A DNA stretch of 13,532 nucleotides, taken from NCBI GenBank assembly GCA_002751075.1, contig NAOQ01001086.1, positions 1 to 13,532 on the forward strand. Direction: 5' to 3'. This DNA is from Ichthyophonus hoferi (taxonomy: Eukaryota; Opisthokonta; Ichthyosporea; Ichthyophonida; Ichthyophonidae). The notes below the pieces were generated by a model. The model searched no databases. It was not told the origin of the DNA and was given only the letters and a program-made list of their open reading frames with translations. Below, piece by piece: positions 7,784 through 13,532 of the stretch (the stretch's first letter is position 1; every line of letters starts with the position of its first letter). A program made the translations under genes and the position numbers.

Positions 7784-8029
7784 ATGACTTGTTCACTAAT
7801 CCTACAGCCAGAAGAAGACATAGATCTTTTTTCTGAGCCCACTACCGAGGACATAGATTATAAGAAACAGAGAGTAGAAAGGCGAGTTGAGATAGGTAGA
7901 CAACTGCATGATAGTCTACCTGCTAATTATATGGATAGAACATCAGCAGAGAACAGAAGACTGTATGTTTTAGACACTGAAAAGAGACATGAGATACAGG
8001 TGTTTAAAAACGTCTGGACTGTGGAAGAG
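7784..8029 (+). CDS. Dioxygenase exon 1 (residues 1-82)
   Basis: Starts at ATG in the context CCAAACATG and ends GAG before GTATGT. It encodes an acidic then basic N-terminus (EEDIDLF, KKQRVERRVEIGR), then FKNVWTVEE leading into the catalytic domain. A perfect-looking acceptor (CACTAATCCTACAG, ending at 7807) lies in frame inside the exon. An upstream first exon joined at Pro9 therefore cannot be excluded. Confidence 0.85.
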
Positions 8030-11000
8030 GTATGTGGTATGTGGTCTTATATACCTTATGTGTCTGTAGGTTGGGGTCTTTATATTTTTTAATTATTATT
8101 ATTGTTGCTCATTGAATTTATTACATTGCTACAGTGTATATTAGTCTGATTCACCTTTTTCTTTTGATGTATGTGGCAAGTAGACCGTCTTTCATTGACG
8201 TTGTAAACTATATCTATTGGGTATTAATATACAGTATAAATAGAGCAGCAATACAGACAATTGGGTACCTATTTTTTCCATTTATTTATATTCAGGATAC
8301 CTTCAATAGTAGAGTTCTTGAATGTACAGTACGTTATAGCTTTCATTGTTAGAGGTGGTGGTTAGAATGGGTATAGTCAGTATAGGGCATAGTGCAGATT
8401 AAAATATACGTTGCTTGATTTATTTATTTAGCTGCGAACACATTTTACACTAGGATTTTAGAATTGATTTACTTAAGAAAATTTGAGTAGAGCTTATTTT
8501 TGTTGTGAGGTAGAAAAGTCAAGGATACGTTTAAGAAGGCGTGAAAATAACAGTTTACTACGGAAAAAAGACTTTGGACTTTGGACAAAAACATAGTATT
8601 ATTACCTGTGCCTGATATAAATACCTGATTCTTTACTCCTTTATACAGGTATATAATTACTTATATGTTTAAATAATTAACGATATATATTTATACCCAC
8701 ATATACATACCTAATATAGAATTATTTTACTGCTATACTATTGTACTATCATACTGTTACACTGTCAAACCATCACATATACTGTTAGATAATTATATAT
8801 AGAGATATATACACATATGTACATACATATAGTCACTTATCTACTTACTCTCATGCAGTGTAACAAGGTAATGGCTGCTGTATTGGAAACCGTGAAACTA
8901 AGAGGGGGATGGCATACAACCAGACACGAGGCTCATCCTACTACTGACATACCCTGCTCTGAGGTAGTTACTGTGTGGATAGAATATTATGGTACATGTA
9001 CTAATTTATAGCTCTGCCTCGATCTCATATATCTCTTATTTTTAGTGCATACCCATGTATTTATACTCTCTCTAATCTGTTGTTATTGTTTTGGCATTTT
9101 TGTGTTCCCTCAAATGGGTGGTTGCATATACGATTTTTTAAATAATGGAAGGCAAGTTTTTTATGTATTGGGGACATAATAAGGATGTATTTGTGTACTG
9201 GGATATGTTATGGTTAGATAGTTTTATTATTAAAGTCGGTTTTGTAAAATTGAATGCCTTCATACATACTATCATATATACTATCATACACACATAAATG
9301 AATATACACATGCACCAAGGTAAAAACAGGTCTGGCGTGTATATGCCTTTCTTTCTGTGTTTTGTAGTTACTAATCACCAAATGTGCATTACATACTTAC
9401 CTTCCCCAATCCAATCCAATCAGATCCCTAATATGTCACTACATTGCCATACATTCCTAGTAACTTTATCTGTTTCTATAGGTCACATCTATGGATAAAT
9501 GGATTCGCCAATCACTTTTCGAGAAAGTCATTACTCCTTCAGCCCATTTTCGTGGTTTTCGCCCTGAACAATTATTTTTTTCTGATCTTTTCTTTGTCAA
9601 ATATGAGGTATTGTTTCTCGACTTTTCTTGCTTCATATTATGTCTTTCCATCTATCGTACATGCCAACTATTATTACCTTAATTTCCTACACTTCTATTG
9701 ATCAATCTGATCTTTTAAAAACTAATTGACCAATCATATAATTTATTATAGTGCAAAATATTATTTCATGGTATTTACTATTATCTGACTAGGTATTTAT
9801 GACTGATATGTCTCTCACCTCCTAATATCTTAACACGATCTCTCTGGAAACCCTCTCTGCACCACTATAAACATTCAGCATGTTTTACAGTTAATCTAGC
9901 TTATTTTCTCTCATCCAGTGGTCTAGAATTAATATTATGTATATATTCAATATACCTGTTATGACTTCACATATATAGTTATAATATTACCGTGATATCG
10001 AGATAAGATGTATATATATACGTTTACATATATTCAAGCCTGTATGAATAGGTATGTATAAAAAGAGAAAAAAGATGAAGTAATTGGCTTTACAGTAAGT
10101 GTATGATGTATTTAATGGGTTAATTAGATTATAAAGGACTGGCTAATTATTTTACTTGCATAACTAAATAATTCATCTAAGTGGCCTGTTTGGCCTAGAC
10201 TTGGGACTACCTCTACCTTAATAGCTTTGCTGCTCATTGATTAACTATCAGACAATATTAAGTGGATAGTAGGAGATCTCAATGATAAAGAACTAATTAA
10301 ATAGTCAAGACCATGAAAGAGTCATTGACTTTCACATCACCAATAGATAGTCTTCTTATGGCTAACGATTAAAGATAATAGCCAATCAAACGGACAAAAT
10401 TGTGAGAAAACCATTGAACTATAAAGCGCCAGTTAAATATAGTTTACTAAAAAAACAGTCTTTCTCATAGTTGATGTATGCAGGTAGCAGAAAATGGAGA
10501 CTCTACCCAGAGTGAATTAGGAATTCATACAGATGGATCCGTCCTCTCTTTCAATGTGTTGTTAAATCCTGCTGATGAGTTTGAAGGAGGTGGAACCTAT
10601 TTTGTCCATTTGGATAAAGCCGTTCAGATAGAACAGGGTGACTGTGCAGTACATGATGGAAAGGTAATGTTTTTATGTTGTTTACACCTTGGCTGTTTGG
10701 ATTATCATTTCACGTATTTATGCACGTCTATATTTATATGTAGTTAGAATTGCAAGGCTATAAAGTGATCTTACAGAATGTACATGTGATATATTAATTA
10801 CAATTTATTTTTAAATTAAATTAAATTATTATTTGAGAACTATATCAAATTTCTATTTTTCTTAATAGTATGCCAATTACCATTTATTTTTAAACTACAT
10901 TAAAGCATCGTTTCTTTTAGAGGGAATGTATTGGGAGCAGATGAGTAGCAATAAATTACTAAGTTTAGTTGGATTGCATTTAAAACAATGGTGTATTTAA

Positions 11001-11617
11001 TGGTTATTACTGGTGTACTGAGTATTATATTATGCATAACGTTCTTTAGTTTTATGGATACTGTGATAATGTTTTACTACATTCACATACATATACATGG
11101 TTTAAAATTTGGTTTTTATTTTCCCAATTTGAATCTCTGTATCTAGCACCTCATCATCAGCTTGAAATACAGTTTGATAATAAGGTCAGAAATATTTCAG
11201 TTTGTGATACATTGATGTGTTTGGTTTGTCGAATGAATACTGTATGCTGATTTGCAGGAGTCCTCCTCTTGAAGAGAAAATGGCTAGAACCTGCCAATTG
11301 AAATTGAAAATATAGTTTTAATGATACATTTTATATTTGTTTAAAAATATTTTTATTGGTGTGCCTGGAAGGTTTATGAAACAGTGTTAGGATATCAACT
11401 TAAACTTTGTTTGTATCTTCTGATTATTTGATGATTTTACTACTGTGGCCCTAAGGCTGGGGCCTACGATACTAGAATCTAATCTCAGGTATAGGCAAAG
11501 TATCTATTGGACTAACTAAACATGTTAATTATTTATCAGATTGAACATGCTGGAGCTAAAGTCACTAAGGGAAAGCGGATTATTCTGGTGGCATTTGTGG
11601 AAAATGTGAAGGAATGA
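7784..11617 (+). CDS. 2-oxoglutarate/Fe(II) dioxygenase, prolyl 4-hydroxylase-like (P4Hc fold), 5 exons, 244 aa
   Basis: Proteins of this fold use Fe(II), O2 and 2-oxoglutarate to hydroxylate a substrate, which is unknown here. The spliced reading is join 7784..8029, 8859..8963, 9482..9607, 10484..10663, 11540..11617. All introns are GT-AG and phase 0. Iron ligands visible are His174 and Asp176 (GIHTDGS) and His222 (IEHAG). Arg232, ten residues after the distal His, is placed to bind the 2-oxoglutarate carboxylate. Other family marks are GGWHTTRH...PTTDIP (residues 98-114), SDLFFVKYE (151-159), FEGGGTYF (192-199) and RIILVAFV near the C-terminus. No signal peptide or N-terminal membrane segment is seen, so a cytosolic or nuclear enzyme is more likely than the ER collagen type. 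It lies divergent to the septin gene. Confidence 0.92.
8030..8858 (+). other. Dioxygenase intron 1
   Basis: AT-rich intron from GTATGT to CATGCAG. Frames open inside it (for example 8134-8352) give hydrophobic, low-complexity reading with no family resemblance. Nothing else was recognised. Confidence 0.7.
8859..8963 (+). CDS. Dioxygenase exon 2 (residues 83-117)
   Basis: Acceptor CATGCAG. It encodes CNKVMAAVLETVKLRGGWH, then TTRHEAHPTTDIPCSE. GGWxTxRHxxxPTTDIP is a recurrent segment ahead of the catalytic core in P4H-like oxygenases. The donor GAG/GTAGTT is used because it leaves phase 0, as exon 3 requires. Open frame continues to about 9008 but does not join exon 3. Confidence 0.9.
8964..9481 (+). 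other. Dioxygenase intron 2
   Basis: From GTAGTT to TTCTATAG. AT-rich, with short ACTATCATA repeats (about 9264-9292) and a doubled CCAATC (about 9407-9418). No gene signal was seen. Confidence 0.75.
9482..9607 (+). CDS. Dioxygenase exon 3 (residues 118-159)
   Basis: Acceptor TTCTATAG, donor GTATTG. It reads VTSMDKWIRQSLFEKVITP, then SAHFRGFRPEQLFFSDLFF and VKYE. It matches the family pattern of a helix followed by L.F.DLFvvKY that precedes the HxD strand. Joined to exon 2 it gives PTTDIPCSEVTSMDKW, a smooth continuation. Confidence 0.92.
9608..10483 (+). other. Dioxygenase intron 3
   Basis: From GTATTG to TATGCAG, 876 nt. AT-rich unique sequence with a near-perfect small hairpin (TGAAAG...CTTTCA, about 10313-10334). 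No alternative exon was convincing. Confidence 0.75.
10484..10663 (+). CDS. Dioxygenase exon 4: HxD iron site (residues 160-219)
   Basis: Acceptor TATGCAG, donor GTAATG. It encodes VAENGDSTQSELGIHTDGS, then VLSFNVLLNPADEFEGGG and TYFVHLDKAVQIEQGDCAVHDGK. H174 and D176 are the first two iron ligands. FEGGGTYF and GDCAVHDGK are typical core strands of the double-stranded beta helix. Confidence 0.97.
10664..11539 (+). other. Dioxygenase intron 4
   Basis: From GTAATG to TTATCAG, 876 nt. It contains an imperfect direct repeat (10796 and 10875). It also contains a small symmetric patch, GGAGTCCTCC then CTCTTGAAGAG, at about 11258-11276 right after a CAG. That patch has an early stop in the phase an extra exon would need, so it is not called as an exon. 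Confidence 0.75.
10796..10903. repeat. Imperfect direct repeat pair, 79 bp apart
   Basis: AATTACAATTTATTTTTAAA at 10796 and AATTACCATTTATTTTTAAA at 10875 differ at one base over the first 20. Similarity continues for about 8 more bases (TTAAATTAAA versus CTACATTAAA). Confidence 0.65.
11540..11617 (+). CDS. Dioxygenase exon 5: distal His and 2OG-binding Arg (residues 220-244)
   Basis: Acceptor TTATCAG. It encodes IEHAGAKVTKGKRIILVAF, then VENVKE and TGA (11615..11617). HAGxxVxxGxR-iLVaF is the C-terminal P4Hc signature: His222 completes the iron triad and Arg232 is the likely co-substrate anchor. The protein ends right after the last core strand, as in small single-domain members. Confidence 0.96.
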   Translation: MEHAGAKVTKGKRIILVAFVENVKE

Positions 11618-12436
11618 TTTTATTCAGTTATTATTGGCTACTGTCCTTGTTCATGGCATACCTCCTTTAATGCTCCCTGTTATCATTATCACTCTGATAA
11701 TATTGGGTATGTAAACTACTAAAATGTAAAGCAAAGCAAATTTAAATATAAATTAGCAACCGGCTCCTGTGAGCTTTTGAAATATATATATTGAATAGTA
11801 TAAGTGTGGATTGTCCTTGTAGTCTTTATTCAAGTATATCCCATATATTAATACTTACTATTAAAATGGAAAATTGAAATTGGTCTTTATTGATAAATGC
11901 TTTAAAGTGCTGAGTCTTGTAAAACAACAGTGAAGGAAAACATTAAGGCAGGTATTCTTAGAGATATTTTGTGTTGTATTGTCAAGTAATAATTGAAAGA
12001 TTAAATAATAAATAATTGGTAGCTTTGCTTTGTGTTTATTTTAATAAAGCTATGTAATCTAATTGTGGCTGTGTGTATACAGTTCAAGTATTGTTACTAT
12101 CATGAGACCCAACTAATTAGTCTTCTAGTAAAGCATCTGGGTTATTTACTTCAACTTCTTTAGCAACTATATACCTGATACAAAAAACACGAAGAGCCTA
12201 AATTGAACAGTAAATATTAACAACTGAGAGCAATCTTTACTATTGGTTGTTTTTGTTCTTTTGATCCTTTCCCAACTTTTGTTTATTGCAGGCATTAATT
12301 TCGGATAGCACCTGCATAGCCTGGTTCCTTGATATAAATGGGACTGATAGTAAAGATCTTTATTGGTTAATGCATTTCAGAAAAGATCACTGAGGCCCAC
12401 TAGAATTGTCTGATATTATCAACATGATCTAATTCT
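11618..12436. other. 3' flank of the dioxygenase gene
   Basis: AT-rich sequence, probably 3' UTR then intergenic. It contains a short hydrophobic frame at 11628-11714, one base out of register with the dioxygenase, and candidate poly(A) signals. No other gene was recognised. Confidence 0.5.
12043..12048 (+). terminator. Candidate poly(A) signal AATAAA for the dioxygenase gene
   Basis: AATAAA occurs 426 nt after the stop codon, followed by GT-rich sequence (TGTGGCTGTGTGTATAC, about 12064-12080). A second AATAAA lies at 12007-12012. In such AT-rich DNA chance occurrences are common. Confidence 0.35.
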
Positions 12437-12840
12437 ACATATGTGTATGTGTATGTGTGGGTATATGCATATATATATATATATATATATATATAACTAT
12501 ATCTTTCCATCTCTTTTTTGTTTATTTGTATATACCTCTATCCTTCGATCTCTGTATATATATATATATGGATATGAGTATATAAATATGTTTATATTTT
12601 TCTATATATACCTATATCGTTCTATATCTTCCTAGCTGTATTGGTATCTATATCCATATACATCTATGAGTATGTATATATGTATAGTATATGTGTATGT
12701 GGGTGTATCTATGTATGTATGCATGTATGTGTGTATGTGTATGTATATTTATATTTTTATATTTATATTTTTATGTATAGAGTATATATATATATATTCG
12801 TATGTGTTGGTGTATATATGTTCATATATGCAAATAAATA
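12437..12840. repeat. TATG / (TA)n microsatellite field downstream of the dioxygenase gene
   Basis: Mixed TATG, GTATGTGT and TA runs (for example 12468-12494). Open frames across it (12441-12913) are Tyr/Ile/Val/Met-rich translations of the repeat and not genes. Confidence 0.9.
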
Positions 12841-12907
12841 TATGGATTGGCATGATAATATAATTCCATTCATAGCATGCCACTTCTTCCTACTAACCAC
12901 CAGAACA

Positions 12908-13078
12908 TTATAAATATGTTTTGTATACAACACACCTTTATATAGAATTCACTGTTCCACACCCCCACCCCATGCGTCCAATATTATACACACTATAAAT
13001 GTTTTGTAAACACAATACACTTTTATAGAAAATTCACCCCTGTCCTCCCCACTGTTCCATACATCCAGTATTATACAA
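12908..13078. repeat. Imperfect tandem duplication, two units of about 85 bp
   Basis: Unit 1 (12908-12990) and unit 2 (12992-13078) share the ordered blocks TATAAATxTGTTTTGTA, CACCTTTATATAG / CACTTTTATAGA, ATTCAC, CTGTTCCA, a C-rich patch and CATGCGTCCAATATTATACA / CATACATCCAGTATTATACA. Unit 2 has extra CCCC-rich bases between ATTCA and CTGTTCC. Confidence 0.85.
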
Positions 13079-13336
13079 CAAGAAATAAATAAAATCAATC
13101 CTGTACCCTTTAGGATAGCAGCCACTGGCAGATAAACTAGATATGCCCTAAGTGGGATAGGAAGAAAGATGGGAGACGTTTTTTTTTTTGGTAATTTTTT
13201 TTTAAAAAAATATTATGTTTTTATATATATTTCTGTATTTTCTATAGAGTTAAAGTTCTACCCGCCTTCTTGGTGACTGTGGAACACTGTTTTCAAAGTA
13301 AAAAATGGTTAACTTCCTCATATTGCTGGAGTTAAT

Positions 13337-13532
13337 TTAGTCGTTAAAACTATTAAGTAACTGCAGCCCAGTTAGTTTGATTGAAACTGTCCAAAATATT
13401 TCATGGTTGTCCTGGTTAACGCATCCCACACTATGGGCCGTATGAACTTTGCGATACCATTCCATATGTAAATCAACCAAAGTTCTAGTAACAAGCGCAT
13501 CAGGCGACGATTGGCAAATTATTAGTTTATCA
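13337..13532 (-). CDS. Unidentified open frame entering from the right edge (partial)
   Basis: On the minus strand the frame is open from the window edge to TAA at 13339..13337, about 65 codons. It includes SPDALVTRTLVDLHMEWYR, then KVHTAHSVGCVNQDNHEIFW and TVSIKLTGLQLLNSFND. Its composition is balanced rather than low-complexity, and the DNA is less AT-rich than its surroundings. It could be the last exon of a gene lying to the right. I do not recognise the family. The opposite strand also has a short open frame here, so chance remains possible. Confidence 0.3.
   Translation of the reverse strand, partial: DKLIICQSSPDALVTRTLVDLHMEWYRKVHTAHSVGCVNQDNHEIFWTVSIKLTGLQLLNSFND

Noticed and set aside
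8134-8352. Plus-strand 72-aa frame in dioxygenase intron 1
   Set aside because: Hydrophobic AT-driven reading with no family resemblance. The flanking exons join in phase without it.
8964-9011. Extension of dioxygenase exon 2 to a GTACAT donor at 8992
   Set aside because: That donor leaves phase 1, and joining it to exon 3 gives an immediate stop. The GTAGTT donor at 8964 gives a continuous family-like protein.
9298-9701. Several overlapping frames around dioxygenase exon 3 on both strands
   Set aside because: Shadows of exon 3 or of adjacent intron. Only the frame with DLFFVKYE fits the family.
12441-12913. Plus-strand frames of 64-90 aa
   Set aside because: Tyr/Ile/Val/Met strings from the TATG/TA microsatellite field.
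12949-13190. Minus-strand open frame without a start across the tandem duplication
   Set aside because: Its length comes from the duplicated 85-bp unit and a homopolymer run. The reading repeats itself and resembles no known family.
1-13532. tRNA, rRNA, CRISPR, transposon or retroelement features
   Set aside because: No tRNA-like B box with a fitting fold, no rRNA core, no regular spacer array, and no transposase, reverse transcriptase, long terminal repeat or target-site duplication could be recognised by eye.

Overview
This is a eukaryotic, intron-rich, AT-rich window. It holds two protein-coding genes arranged head to head, about 1 kb apart. No bacterial features, tRNA, rRNA, CRISPR array or recognisable mobile element was found. 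By eye the septin resembles the animal SEPT6/8/11 group (GETGVGKSTLMDTLF P-loop, C-terminal KEKEVELKAAD coiled coil). That suggests an animal or a close unicellular relative of animals, or another lineage with animal-like septins. The sequence alone does not name the species.

Minus strand, 6789 down to 153: a septin GTPase gene. I rebuilt it as 12 exons joined by GT-AG introns whose phases all match, giving a 427-residue protein. That is close to the length of human SEPT6/SEPT11 (about 430). The order is a short N-terminus, the P-loop, a degenerate G3, AKAD (G4), the septin unique element, a coiled coil and a Pro/Ser/Thr plus basic tail. The last two exons (789..701 and 231..153) are short and easy to miss. 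They come after a weak GTGGGT donor, and failure to splice there would end the protein at ...ADMAVG.

Plus strand, 7784 to 11617: a five-exon gene for a 244-residue protein with a prolyl-4-hydroxylase-type 2-oxoglutarate/Fe(II) dioxygenase domain (HTD, then a distal His and an Arg ten residues later). Its substrate is unknown.

Between the two starts (6790..7783) lies a shared upstream region. It contains a 43-bp nested palindrome whose outer arms are oppositely oriented CCAAT boxes, and a short upstream ORF whose stop overlaps the septin ATG.

The septin introns are packed with simple repeats: CATA/TATG tetramers, AATAC-type pentamers, AAAG and AGGT tracts. Several sit against splice sites in an orientation that resembles donors or polypyrimidine tracts. 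Others form complementary pairs across exons. Downstream of the dioxygenase gene, 11618..13532 has candidate poly(A) signals, a TATG/TA repeat field, an imperfect 85-bp tandem duplication, and an unidentified open frame entering from the right edge on the minus strand.

There is no sign that the two genes share a pathway. Their link is positional, through a possible common promoter. No wholly new system is evident. The most interesting points are the septin's apparent loss of GTP-hydrolysis residues and the repeat-rich splicing landscape.
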